Assembly (NCBI GenBank): GCA_947454305.1
Contig: CANGJE010000006.1
Location: 1 to 59,347, forward strand
Direction: 5' to 3'
DNA from: Oxalobacteraceae bacterium
GTDB taxonomy: Bacteria; Pseudomonadota; Gammaproteobacteria; Burkholderiales; Burkholderiaceae_D
Length of the DNA stretch: 59,347 nt
Shown here: piece by piece, positions 7,584 to 16,144 of the stretch
Layout: each line of letters starts with the position of its first letter
How positions within the stretch are numbered: position 1 is the stretch's first letter
Notes under the pieces: generated by a model
What the model saw: the letters and a program-made list of their open reading frames with translations, nothing else
The model's database searches: none
What the model was told of the DNA's origin: nothing
Position numbers and translations under genes: made by a program

Positions 7584-8069
7584 TCAAAACGGCCCATTCA
7601 ACTTCACGATAGACAGATTCAAACACGCCGCAGTACTGACCCACACTAAATGCGGCAGCATCAGCCAAGTCGATGAGCGGGAATAGGGCCACGGAAGCAA
7701 AGTGAGTATCAGCACTGATAGCCACAAAGCGCCCACTTCCATGAGTGCGATATCGGGCCTATGCAATTTGAAGAACAGCACACTCCAAAGAACATTCAGC
7801 ACGCAATTCATCAGCACAGCGGCTAAAAAATATTTTTTCTCTTGTTGATTGGCGTTGCGCCACGCTCGTACGCCGGCAATGCTGGTGGTGATGTAAAGCA
7901 GGGTCCACACCGGGCCGAAGGCCCAGTCGGGTGGTTGCCAGGTAGGCTTAATGAGCTGCAGGTACCAAGGTCCGATTTCGGTCGCTGCGCCGCCGATGCC
8001 ACCGACAGCGAGCACCAGCAAAACAGCAATCAGCGTAGGTTTCTTGCTGGCGGGGGCCAGTTGAATCAC
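7584..8069 (-). CDS. tspO: TspO/MBR family protein
   Basis: A 161-residue membrane protein with five hydrophobic helices, the full length of the family. Typical features are WYLQLIKPTWQPPDWAFGPVWTLLYI near residues 35-60 (helix 1-2 loop and WxPPxxxFxPVW motif), NCVLNVLWSVLFF, and WLMLPHLVWVSTAACLN near the C-terminus. In Rhodobacter TspO is an outer-membrane tryptophan-rich sensory protein that binds porphyrins and tunes photosynthesis genes in response to oxygen. Here it is last in the bchG-pucC-bchP-tspO string, seven bases after bchP. Its 3' 92 bases exist as a second copy at 6158-6249. Confidence 0.92.
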   Translation of the reverse strand: MIQLAPASKKPTLIAVLLVLAVGGIGGAATEIGPWYLQLIKPTWQPPDWAFGPVWTLLYITTSIAGVRAWRNANQQEKKYFLAAVLMNCVLNVLWSVLFFKLHRPDIALMEVGALWLSVLILTLLPWPYSRSSTWLMLPHLVWVSTAACLNLSIVKLNGPF

Positions 8070-8076
8070 GTTGTCA

Positions 8077-9267
8077 TCACACTTTCGCGAGACCGAGTAA
8101 ATGTGCCATGTCTTTGAAGAAGATCTTCACATGCGCCATAGGTTTGGCACGAACAAGTTGTTTGTTCATGTACGCATCGAAGGTCAGCTTCTGAACATCT
8201 TTGTCTTTGCACATATCGACAAAACGCTCGCGTCGTTTGTCGCTTGAGTACCAAAAGTACTGCATGATACCCAAGACCCAGAATACTTTGCGATGATCTT
8301 TCATAAACCGCTTACGTGCTTTGGCGAGACTGCGGCCATTGCCGGTAACAAGTAGTTCTTCAACTGCATCGCCCGCCAAGCGGCCGCCCAGCATGGCGTA
8401 ATAAATGCCTTCGCCGGATGCTGGAGCCACTACCCCGGCCGCGTCACCAGCGAGTACGACATCACGACCGTTATCCCAGACGCGCAAGGGTTTCATCGGT
8501 AGTGGGGCACCTTCACGACGTAAAGTAACGGCACCTTTTAAACCAACGGCTTCACGCAAAGTGGAGGTGGCATTACGTAATGAAAAACCTTTATCTGCAC
8601 TGCCTGTGCCAATCGATAGAGTGTCACCGTGTGGGAAAACCCACCCATAAAAATCGGGTGATAGATGACCTTGATAAAACACATCGCAGCGTGTGTCATC
8701 GTAGTCGTGAGGTTTGAGTGCCGGTGCTTTAACTATTTCGTGATACGCAAAAACATATTTGGTTTTGTCGGCATCAGGGATGGTTTGCTGTGCGACTGCT
8801 GAGCGTGCACCGTCTGCGCCAATGATGCTGCGAGCACGTACGGTGTGTCGCTCGCCATTGTCGCCATCCATATAACTAATGGTGCTGATGCCGTCGGCAT
8901 CTTTACCTACTCGTTCAAATTTGCCGTTGCGGCGAATCGCGCCATGTGATGCAGCGCGTTCACGCAGCCATTCATCAAAATGTTCACGATCGACCATGCC
9001 CACGAAACCACCTTCGATAGGAATGTCGACTTTAGTGTTGGAGGGTGCAATCATGCGCGCTGAGCGAGCTTTAGCAACCAACAGCTCATCAGGAATTTCA
9101 AAATCTTTAATGGCGCGCGGTGGTATCGCTCCACCGCAAGGTTTGATACGTCCAGCGCGATCAAGTAGCAGCACTCGACGGCCGCGGCGTGCCAGATCAT
9201 CGGCAGCGGTGGCGCCAGCTGGCCCGCCACCCACAACGACCACGTCAAATTGTTCTTGTGTGCTCAT
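8077..9267 (-). CDS. bchP: Geranylgeranyl diphosphate / bacteriochlorophyllide reductase
   Basis: A 396-residue flavoprotein. The FAD-binding GGGPAGATAADDLARRG is near residues 12-28, with RIKPCGGAIPPRAI following and the GDAAGVVAPASGEGIYYAM motif near residues 275-293. BchP reduces three double bonds of the geranylgeranyl tail to phytyl on bacteriochlorophyll a. It follows the PucC-like gene by about 90 bases and precedes tspO by seven. The order bchG - pucC-like - bchP is the one known from Rhodobacter, which supports the assignment. Confidence 0.95.
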   Translation of the reverse strand: MSTQEQFDVVVVGGGPAGATAADDLARRGRRVLLLDRAGRIKPCGGAIPPRAIKDFEIPDELLVAKARSARMIAPSNTKVDIPIEGGFVGMVDREHFDEWLRERAASHGAIRRNGKFERVGKDADGISTISYMDGDNGERHTVRARSIIGADGARSAVAQQTIPDADKTKYVFAYHEIVKAPALKPHDYDDTRCDVFYQGHLSPDFYGWVFPHGDTLSIGTGSADKGFSLRNATSTLREAVGLKGAVTLRREGAPLPMKPLRVWDNGRDVVLAGDAAGVVAPASGEGIYYAMLGGRLAGDAVEELLVTGNGRSLAKARKRFMKDHRKVFWVLGIMQYFWYSSDKRRERFVDMCKDKDVQKLTFDAYMNKQLVRAKPMAHVKIFFKDMAHLLGLAKV

Positions 9268-9357
9268 GATGTCTCCTCATCGTGTGCTGCTCATGTGAGT
9301 TAAATTTTTATTGCGTCATTGATGCGTTACGTTTGATCAAACACTATTCCATCTATT

Positions 9358-10692
9358 TCATGAAAACGACGGCTGCGCCATCGCTTGTTCCTCTTCTTGT
9401 TGCTGTTGCTCTGTCATTGGTATGCGCAGTGCTAACAGTGCAGACACAACAAACAACAACGCTTCTGCCGCAAATACGCTGGCGTAGGCGGCGCCACTGG
9501 ATGAAATAATCCAATGAGCCAGATCACTCGCTGCTGTACCTAGCAAGCCACCAAATCCAAAGGCAATCGCTTGTGATGCACCCCACAAGCCCATGCGCAC
9601 ACCTTCACGTGAAGCGCGACCTTCTGATGCGAGTCGCATCATTTGGCCAATCGCTGCAATAGAAAAAGCGCCGTTCGCTGCACCCATTAAAAATACATTC
9701 GCTTTCAGTGGCCATGGTTCACCTACGTGACCAGCGATAGTCAGGCCGACGAGCGTGATGGCGGAGGCGATGCAGCCACCGACACACCACAACTTGAGTG
9801 AGCCAGCGCGACCCTGCGCGAATTTGCTGCCAACAAAAGCGACCATCAACATGCCAACTAATACACCTGCATGTTGTACGCCGGAGAGTGAGGTGGACTC
9901 GCCGGGTGTGAATCCAAACACTGCGCCAGCAAATGGCTCAAGAATTAAATCTTGTGCGCTGTACGCGAGCATGGAGATGAAAATAAAAATAGTGAATTGA
10001 CGTGCAGAGTCTTCTTTCCAAACATCGGCTAAGGCTGTGCGAAATGGCACTGCATCAGAAGCGGCAACCGGTTCAGGAATAATGTCGCCCGGGTCGTTCT
10101 CAAGTCGGAACATCGCAATCAACGTAACAGCGAGTGCAGTGGCACACACAGTGAGTGTGACGGCAAATAGTCGTGTGGGTGAATAAGGATCGAGCAATTT
10201 ACCTGCTGCACCAGCGGTAATCGCAAAACCAAAAATCATCATCAACCAAACTGCAGTAGCGGCTGCTGCGCGCTTTTGTCCATCAACACGCATAGCGAGT
10301 AGTACGAGTAATGACGTACCTGCAGCGCCAACACCAAGACCGATCATGATGAAACCAGTAGTGGCGACGATGACGCCTAGTGTTGGTGTATCTGCCATCA
10401 GCGATGTAGAAAAGGTGGCTGCTAGCGCGCCCGCTGCAAGCATCACCATGCCGCCCATGATCCACGGTGTGCGACGTGAACCTTGGTCTGAACCATGACC
10501 CATGCGTGGTCGCGACACCTGCACTAAATAATGCAGAGCGACGAGCGCACCAGGAAGTAATGCAGGTAGCGATAACTCAACCACCATGATGCGATTGAGA
10601 GTCGACGTCATTAATACAACGATCGCGCCTAACGAGGCTTGGACCATGCCTAAGCGAATAATTTCACTCCAGCCAAATGTTTTTTGATTCAT
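9358..10692 (-). CDS. PucC-family MFS protein (BCH2/Orf428 type)
   Basis: A 444-residue membrane protein of the PucC/LhaA branch of the major facilitator superfamily, with about twelve hydrophobic helices. Conserved family elements include LNRIMVVELSLPALLPGALVA near the N-terminus and FGFTPGESTSLSG and MGLWGASQAIAFGFGG in the second half. Relatives deliver bacteriochlorophyll to, or help assemble, light-harvesting complexes. The gene sits four bases after bchG and before bchP, the position of orf428 in Rhodobacter, so this paralogue differs from LhaA encoded at 52318-53787. Precise role is not known. Confidence 0.88.
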   Translation of the reverse strand: MNQKTFGWSEIIRLGMVQASLGAIVVLMTSTLNRIMVVELSLPALLPGALVALHYLVQVSRPRMGHGSDQGSRRTPWIMGGMVMLAAGALAATFSTSLMADTPTLGVIVATTGFIMIGLGVGAAGTSLLVLLAMRVDGQKRAAAATAVWLMMIFGFAITAGAAGKLLDPYSPTRLFAVTLTVCATALAVTLIAMFRLENDPGDIIPEPVAASDAVPFRTALADVWKEDSARQFTIFIFISMLAYSAQDLILEPFAGAVFGFTPGESTSLSGVQHAGVLVGMLMVAFVGSKFAQGRAGSLKLWCVGGCIASAITLVGLTIAGHVGEPWPLKANVFLMGAANGAFSIAAIGQMMRLASEGRASREGVRMGLWGASQAIAFGFGGLLGTAASDLAHWIISSSGAAYASVFAAEALLFVVSALLALRIPMTEQQQQEEEQAMAQPSFS

Positions 10693-10696
10693 CTTG

Positions 10697-11575
10697 TTAT
10701 CCGATTAGGCTACGCAGCGCAAACGCCGAAACCATCATTCCTGTTACGAGTAAAGGCACACCGAAGGCCGAAAGTTTTAATGCGCGCTCAGTAGGCGAGG
10801 CAACGAAGTACTGCATCAACTGCAATTGCCCAAGCACGAGCATGATCACAACTAAAGCTTGTACAACTTTGCCCCAGCTAAACAGCATCGCAATGACCGC
10901 CAGTTGCGGCACGATCATCACGCGACATGCTGTACGCGCAGCACTATCAACACCTAACATCACTGGCAAGGAACGCACACCCATTTGCCTGTCGCCTTCA
11001 ACAGCTTTGAAATCATTTAAGGTCATGATTCCATGCGCAGCGATGCTGTACAGCAATGCTAGCAGTAAAGAGCGTGAATCAGGCATTGCTCCGCCCGCCA
11101 TTACCGCTGCGCCGGTCACCCAAGCCAGCCCTTCGTACGACAAACCGCATGCGGCATTACCAAACCAACCGTTTTCTTTCAGTCGTACCGGTGGTGCGCT
11201 GTACGCCCAAGCCAATACGAGTCCTAGTATTGCTGCCCGAAATCCCCAGACACCCAAGAGCATTGCGACTAACAGTGACAAGCCTGTCCAGATGATTGCG
11301 ATATACAAACCCCAGTAACCGGGCATGCGGCCCGAGGGTATCGGGCGTTGAGGTTCGTTAATCGCATCTACATGCCGATCAAACCAATCATTAACCGCTT
11401 GGCTAGTGGCGCACACCATGGGCCCAGCCAACACAATGCCGGTGATGATGATGGGCCATTGACCATCAGCAGAGACGCCGGAAGAAATCGCGCCACAAGC
11501 AAACGCCCACATGGGTGGGAACCAGGTGATAGGTTTTAGTAATTCAGCAACAGCAGATAAAGAAGGACGTGCCAT
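10697..11575 (-). CDS. bchG: Bacteriochlorophyll synthase (geranylgeranyl transferase)
   Basis: A 292-residue UbiA-superfamily prenyltransferase with eight or nine hydrophobic helices. The first Asp-rich motif is NDWFDRHVDAINEPQRPIPS near residues 63-82, and the second is LNDFKAVEGDRQMG near 187-200. BchG attaches geranylgeranyl diphosphate to bacteriochlorophyllide a, and BchP then reduces the tail. It heads the minus-strand set bchG-pucC-bchP-tspO. The ATG lies about 30 bases downstream of a PpsR-type palindrome at 11605-11622. Confidence 0.95.
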   Translation of the reverse strand: MARPSLSAVAELLKPITWFPPMWAFACGAISSGVSADGQWPIIITGIVLAGPMVCATSQAVNDWFDRHVDAINEPQRPIPSGRMPGYWGLYIAIIWTGLSLLVAMLLGVWGFRAAILGLVLAWAYSAPPVRLKENGWFGNAACGLSYEGLAWVTGAAVMAGGAMPDSRSLLLALLYSIAAHGIMTLNDFKAVEGDRQMGVRSLPVMLGVDSAARTACRVMIVPQLAVIAMLFSWGKVVQALVVIMLVLGQLQLMQYFVASPTERALKLSAFGVPLLVTGMMVSAFALRSLIG

Positions 11576-11604
11576 CGGGCGATTGTGCCCGTGACAGTTT
11601 TAAG

Positions 11605-11622
11605 CGTCAATTAAAATTGACA
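11605..11622 (-). promoter_or_regulatory. Candidate PpsR/CrtJ site upstream of bchG
   Basis: Read on the minus strand the site is TGTCAATTTTAATTGACG, i.e. TGT-N12-ACG, one base from the PpsR/CrtJ consensus TGT-N12-ACA, with a near-perfect palindromic interior. Its right half TTGACG could also serve as a -35 box of the bchG operon, although no good -10 is evident at the right distance. Remaining sequence 11576-11716 holds nothing else I recognise. Confidence 0.5.
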
Positions 11623-11716
11623 CTTTGTGCGGGTGAATATTGGTCGGGCTAAGCGAGCGCTCAGGCGGGAAGAGTTATTGAGCATTTTCTGAAGGGGGCA
11701 GAGGGTGCGAAGGCTT

Positions 11717-11980
11717 CTATTTGACTATCCCAAGAAAGACCGCTAAGCAACGATCAACATCCATCAACAAGTTGGGATCCAGGCGGCCAATAGGCTCACC
11801 AAGCCGCTCATTGGAAACCGTCATCGCTTTGTCGATCATTATTTGTGAAGTAACGTGAAGTCCGTTTTCTTGGCTGGGCTCTACCAACACACGGAAAAGA
11901 GGGGTATCTCGAAGATCGCTGGTGACAGGTAAAAGGGTAACTGAAGGGTGGTTTTCGAAAAAGTCCGACTGCACCACCAA
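11717..11980 (-). CDS. mazF: MazF/PemK-like toxin, N-terminus without a normal start codon
   Basis: The C-terminal 87 residues are a typical MazF/PemK endoribonuclease (SVTLLPVTSDLRDTPLFRVL, QIMIDKAMTV, IGRLD). The family's N-terminal strand is also encoded in frame upstream (GNFVTLALQGDFGKPRPALV, 11978-12037) back to an in-frame TAA at 12053-12055, but this stretch holds no ATG, GTG or TTG until the TTG at 11978-11980. The family normally opens MKRGD at about this spot, so the start codon looks mutated and the antitoxin stop is doubled (TAG TAG). The toxin is therefore probably silenced, or starts at a rare codon. MazF cleaves mRNA at short motifs. Confidence 0.7.
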   Translation of the reverse strand: MVVQSDFFENHPSVTLLPVTSDLRDTPLFRVLVEPSQENGLHVTSQIMIDKAMTVSNERLGEPIGRLDPNLLMDVDRCLAVFLGIVK

Positions 11981-12039
11981 TGCCGGACGTGGCTTACCGA
12001 AATCACCCTGAAGGGCGAGAGTGACAAAATTGCCGCCTA

Positions 12040-12252
12040 CTAGCGCCAGCCATTATGGTCACAAGTAACCTCAATCAGCCCCAACATTTCTGTTTCTTGG
12101 GGATCGTTGACCAATCTGGCCGATTGCTCGCGACATTGGGCTGCGAAAGAAGCTTGCCGAGTGTCTGGCACCCAAAGCTGCACTGGGCGCAAACCCGCCA
12201 TCCGAAGTGCTTCTCGGTGCTTGCGTACTCGATCATTTGTTGGGGTAGTCAT
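12040..12252 (-). CDS. mazE: MazE-family antitoxin
   Basis: A 70-residue antitoxin. The start NDRVRKHREALRMAGLRPVQ followed by LWVPDTRQASF is typical of the short MazE-like (DUF3018) antitoxins that precede PemK/MazF toxins. The N-terminal part should bind DNA as a dimer and the C-terminal part should wrap around the toxin. Two stop codons in tandem end it, at the place where the toxin gene would be expected to start. A 7-base inverted repeat sits immediately upstream. Confidence 0.8.
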   Translation of the reverse strand: MTTPTNDRVRKHREALRMAGLRPVQLWVPDTRQASFAAQCREQSARLVNDPQETEMLGLIEVTCDHNGWR

Positions 12253-12255
12253 GGG

Positions 12256-12281
12256 AGCTTTTCAAATTACATGAAAAAGCT
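12256..12281. promoter_or_regulatory. Inverted repeat before mazE (candidate operator)
   Basis: AGCTTTT (12256-12262) and AAAAGCT (12275-12281) form 7-base arms around 12 bases, ending four bases before the mazE start. This is where toxin-antitoxin complexes usually bind to repress their own operon. The stretch 12282-12409 up to the fcl stop shows no gene. Confidence 0.4.
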
Positions 12282-12409
12282 TAATCCCAAAGATTCATTT
12301 CATGCAACAGGTATTAGCCCGATCTTTTGTCGCCTCGCTACCCATCGATACTGTTCACTTGAGATAGCCACCAAACTATTTAAAAGATGTCAGCCATTAC
12401 AGGCCGGAA

Positions 12410-13342
12410 TTAATTGGGATACCGCGCCTGAAAGTCTTTATAGCTTAGGGCTATGCCGTCTTTAAGTGAGGTTTGAGCTTTCCAACCCAGCGCATTTAAA
12501 GCCGACACATCAAGCAGCTTACGTGGTGTGCCATCGGGCTTGCTGCTATCAAATTCCAATTGGCCCTGAAAACCCACTACTTCAAGAACGGTTTCAGCGA
12601 GTTCGCGTATGGTCAGATCAACGCCCGTACCTATATTGAGCAATGAGCCGTTGTAATCGCTATCCATCAAAAACGTACATGCATCAGCAAGATCATCGGC
12701 GAATAAAAATTCGCGCATAGGCGTACCCGTGCCCCATACCAAAAATGATTTTTCGCCAGCGAGCTTGGCTTTGTGCGCTTTGTGTATCAGCGCGGGCAGT
12801 ACATGTGAATTGTTTAGATCGTAGTTGTCGTTCAAGCCGTAGAGATTGGTAGGCATAACGCTGACATATTGACGACCGTATTGGTGATTGTGCGCATCAC
12901 ACAATTTAATGCCCGCAATTTTTGCGACGGCATACATTTCATTGGTGGGTTCTAGTGGGCCCGTCAGCAAATATGATTCTTTGATCGGTTGTGGGCACTC
13001 GCGCGGATAAATGCAACTACTGCCAAGGAACATCAATTTTTGTATGCCAGCTAAATGCGCTCCATGAATCAGATTCGACTGGATACTCAGGTTCTGAAAA
13101 ATAAAATCTGCACGGTAGGTATTGTTGGCATGTATGCCGCCCACTTTAGCCGCTGCGATAAACACATAATCCGGACGTTCTTTTTCCAGAAATGCATAAA
13201 CGGCTTTTTGATCGAGTAAATCTAATTGATCACGTGTGGCAGTGATAACGTTGTTGTAGCCTTTGGTGTGCAGTGAGCGAACGATCGCGCTACCCACCAT
13301 GCCACGATGACCCGCTACAAAAATTTTTGCAGATTTATTCAT
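12410..13342 (-). CDS. fcl: GDP-L-fucose synthase
   Basis: A 310-residue extended short-chain dehydrogenase. The NAD(P)-binding motif GHRGMVGSAIVRSL is at residues 11-24, and the YxxxK pair sits in EMYAVAKIAG with the serine in LGSSCIYP. The PLEPTNE and CDAHNHQYGRQYVSVMPTNLYG segments are typical of GDP-4-keto-6-deoxy-mannose epimerase/reductases. It makes GDP-L-fucose from the product of Gmd, encoded 16 bases upstream in the same direction. The pair serves surface polysaccharide or LPS and has no known link to photosynthesis. Confidence 0.93.
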   Translation of the reverse strand: MNKSAKIFVAGHRGMVGSAIVRSLHTKGYNNVITATRDQLDLLDQKAVYAFLEKERPDYVFIAAAKVGGIHANNTYRADFIFQNLSIQSNLIHGAHLAGIQKLMFLGSSCIYPRECPQPIKESYLLTGPLEPTNEMYAVAKIAGIKLCDAHNHQYGRQYVSVMPTNLYGLNDNYDLNNSHVLPALIHKAHKAKLAGEKSFLVWGTGTPMREFLFADDLADACTFLMDSDYNGSLLNIGTGVDLTIRELAETVLEVVGFQGQLEFDSSKPDGTPRKLLDVSALNALGWKAQTSLKDGIALSYKDFQARYPN

Positions 13343-13358
13343 GGTGATTAGTTATTCA

Positions 13359-14483
13359 TCATTCGTGATGATCAAACGCTTGGAAGCCATGTTGTTTGAC
13401 CAAGCTGTCACGTTTGGCTGAAGTGAAATCGCTCTGCGCCATTTCGCTGACTAATTGTTGTAGTGTGGTGACGGGTGTCCAACCGAGTTTTTGTTTTGCT
13501 TTGGTAGGGTCGCCCAATAACGTTTCAACTTCGGTAGGGCGGAAGTAACGCGGATCAACGCGCACAACGGTATCGCCGACTTTGCATTTGGCTTCAGCGT
13601 TATTAACAGCGGTAATGCGCGCGATTTCGTTCTCGCCTTCGCCTTCAAACTGGAGGGTGATGCCAAGTTCCTTAGCAGCCAAATCGACAAATTCTCGAAC
13701 GCTGTATTGAACGCCTGTAGCAATCACAAAATCTTCGGCAACCTCTTGCTGCAACATTAGCCATTGCATTTCAACGTAGTCTTTTGCGTGACCCCAATCG
13801 CGTAGTGCAGACATGTTACCGAGATATAGACAATCTTGTAAGCCGAGTACTATGCGCGCAAGAGCACGAGTAATTTTGCGTGTGACGAAGGTCTCGCCAC
13901 GAATCGGACTTTCGTGATTAAACAAAATGCCATTGCAGGCATAGATGCCATAAGCTTCGCGATAATTAACGGTGATCCAATACGCATACAGTTTAGCCAC
14001 GGCATAGGGGCTGCGTGGATAAAAGGGCGTGGTTTCTTTTTGTGGAATTTCTTGTACCAGGCCATACAACTCGCTGGTGGAGGCTTGGTAAAAGCGAGTA
14101 GTTTTCTCTAGGCCGCAAATACGAATCGCTTCAAGTAATCGGAGTGCGCCTATGCCATCGGCGTTAGCGGTGTATTCCGGTTCTTCAAAACTCACCGCGA
14201 CGTGGCTTTGCGCAGCGAGGTTGTAAATTTCGTCTGGCTTCACATCTTGGACGATGCGGATCAAGTTGGTGCTATCGGTCAGATCGCCATAATGCAAAAT
14301 GAATTTTCTGCCGTCGACATGCGGATCTTTGTAGAGATGATCGATACGGTCGGTATTGAAAAGCGAGCTGCGTCGCTTAATGCCGTGGACGACATAACCT
14401 TTTTTTAGTAAAAATTCGGCGAGATACGCGCCATCTTGTCCGGTAACGCCGGTAATAAGTGCAACTTTAGGTGTTTGAGCCAT
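13359..14483 (-). CDS. gmd: GDP-mannose 4,6-dehydratase
   Basis: A 374-residue extended short-chain dehydrogenase. [19 protein letters not shown] near residue 13 binds [24 protein letters not shown] carries the catalytic Thr/Ser-Glu region, and [16 protein letters not shown] holds the YxxxK pair. [17 protein letters not shown] and [18 protein letters not shown] are signatures of Gmd. It converts GDP-mannose to GDP-4-keto-6-deoxymannose for Fcl, encoded directly downstream. The two genes separate bchG from the ppsR/aerR regulators, splitting the photosynthesis cluster. Confidence 0.95.
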   Translation of the reverse strand: MAQTPKVALITGVTGQDGAYLAEFLLKKGYVVHGIKRRSSLFNTDRIDHLYKDPHVDGRKFILHYGDLTDSTNLIRIVQDVKPDEIYNLAAQSHVAVSFEEPEYTANADGIGALRLLEAIRICGLEKTTRFYQASTSELYGLVQEIPQKETTPFYPRSPYAVAKLYAYWITVNYREAYGIYACNGILFNHESPIRGETFVTRKITRALARIVLGLQDCLYLGNMSALRDWGHAKDYVEMQWLMLQQEVAEDFVIATGVQYSVREFVDLAAKELGITLQFEGEGENEIARITAVNNAEAKCKVGDTVVRVDPRYFRPTEVETLLGDPTKAKQKLGWTPVTTLQQLVSEMAQSDFTSAKRDSLVKQHGFQAFDHHE

Positions 14484-14596
14484 TGGATATCTATCTTCGA
14501 CGAAGTGTGCAGAATAAGCCCGCGATTATCCCAGATATGCGGGGTGTGCGACTAGCGATGGATAGTGAACGTATGTGCTTGGAGGGCGAGGGAGTC

Positions 14597-16003
14597 CTAC
14601 TTATCCCCACCTAAATTGCCAATTTTATATTGACGCAGTTTCACGTAAAGACTTTGGCGTGAGAGCCCAAGAATTTCGGCAGCGGTGGCGCGATTGTCTT
14701 GGGTGAGTTGAAGTGCGGCTTCGATACAGAGCTTTTCTATCAACTCGGTGGTTTCACCGACGATGTCGCGCATAGGTACGCGTCCGACTAGTTCGCTGAG
14801 TTGTTCGACTGAACGTGGGATTTCGTGCTGTGTTTCGCTACCTAGACGGCGGCCGATATCGCGTATGGTGAATCCAAGCCCGCTGACTTCGCCGTGCGGT
14901 ACTGAGACTGCTGAAATTTCTACCGGTATTGATGCGCCATTTTCATTACGCAGATTGGTCGCAAATAATTTAACTGCTCCACGTTGACGCAAATTCGCTA
15001 ACAACACATTTAAATCAATACCCGCGCGACCTAACCAACGATCCATAGATTGCCCGATTACCTGATCGGCACGATTGAGTTGTACCAACTCAGTGAAGGC
15101 GCGATTGGCTGCCAAAATTTCACCGTCGTTATCTGTCACAACAAATGCATCAGGTGTTTGTTCCAATACCCGTAATACCAATTCGCCTTGTGCGGCGCTG
15201 CTACTAATAGCTGCGCTGGTCTGATTTTCACTGACGATGCGCACGAGTAGTAGTTCGCCGCTTTCTTCTTGTATGACGGAGATGGCCAAGGTTAGTTGAC
15301 CCTTTGGTGAAGCAATGGCTAATTGATCGGCTTTGCCGCTGGCGCGCACTATTTCGAGTAGTTTCGAAAGTGTGGTGCCTGCTTTGGGATCAAAGCAATC
15401 GAGGATGTTGCGACTCACTAAACGTCGCACACTTTCACCCAGAGCGGATGCGGCTGCGGGGTTGGCTTCAACGATCTTGAGTGATTTGCCTTCAATGACC
15501 ATCACGCCTTCGGAGGTCAGGTCAAACAAAATTCGGTAGCGCGATTCGAGATGACGTAAGCGCAGATAATCGCGTTCCATCGCTTGCTGCGCATCGACTA
15601 ATTGTTGTTGCAGTATAGATTGCGCGCGTAGATCACGACCGAGTGCAATCATGCGGCCGTTAGGGCCTACGCGAATAGCACAAAAAGACAGCGGTACATC
15701 TGGGCCTGAGGTAGCTTTGACATTCACCTGTCGCCATATGGTTCGTCCATCGGCGTCGGCATCCTTCAACAGTTTTACAATTTTTGGGCGCGTCTCTATT
15801 GTGACGATGTCTTCCCAAGATTTGCCTATCCAGCTTCGCTGCCCCCCTTCAACGGGTAAAGCAGCATGACTGCTAGAGACGTCTTGCACCACACCCCGGC
15901 CGTCAACGACGAGCACGACGTCTGCCGCCGCTGAGAGCAGCGCAGCATTCGCTTCTGGACTCAGTCCAGCGAGCGATTCTTTTGGGGTTTCAAATTGTGT
16001 CAC
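14597..16003 (-). CDS. ppsR: PpsR/CrtJ, redox-sensing repressor of photosynthesis genes
   Basis: A 468-residue regulator with about three PAS-type sensory domains (roughly residues 20-140, 155-270 and 280-390) and a C-terminal Fis-type helix-turn-helix (ATAAEILGLSRQSLYVKLRQ near 437-456). PpsR/CrtJ represses bch, crt, puc and puf genes in air by binding pairs of TGT-N12-ACA palindromes. A cysteine in ELIEKLCIEAAL near residue 426, at the start of the HTH, may correspond to the redox-active Cys420 of Rhodobacter CrtJ; an alignment is needed. It follows aerR, its antirepressor, in the same direction. Confidence 0.93.
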   Translation of the reverse strand: MTQFETPKESLAGLSPEANAALLSAAADVVLVVDGRGVVQDVSSSHAALPVEGGQRSWIGKSWEDIVTIETRPKIVKLLKDADADGRTIWRQVNVKATSGPDVPLSFCAIRVGPNGRMIALGRDLRAQSILQQQLVDAQQAMERDYLRLRHLESRYRILFDLTSEGVMVIEGKSLKIVEANPAAASALGESVRRLVSRNILDCFDPKAGTTLSKLLEIVRASGKADQLAIASPKGQLTLAISVIQEESGELLLVRIVSENQTSAAISSSAAQGELVLRVLEQTPDAFVVTDNDGEILAANRAFTELVQLNRADQVIGQSMDRWLGRAGIDLNVLLANLRQRGAVKLFATNLRNENGASIPVEISAVSVPHGEVSGLGFTIRDIGRRLGSETQHEIPRSVEQLSELVGRVPMRDIVGETTELIEKLCIEAALQLTQDNRATAAEILGLSRQSLYVKLRQYKIGNLGGDK

Positions 16004-16144
16004 TTAGGGGGAACCAATAGTTGGTCGTAAAACTGTTGTGGGACGGCAAATATAAAAAATGACCGTAAAGTATTTTATTGCACAGGCCAGTGGATTGTGA
16101 CCGCAATTATAAGGATTTTCAAGCTAAATTGTCAGCGGCAAACG

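Noticed and set aside
16004..16144. PpsR site in front of ppsR
   Set aside because: No TGT-N12-ACA match was found in the aerR-ppsR gap; only short imperfect repeats of TGACCG are present.
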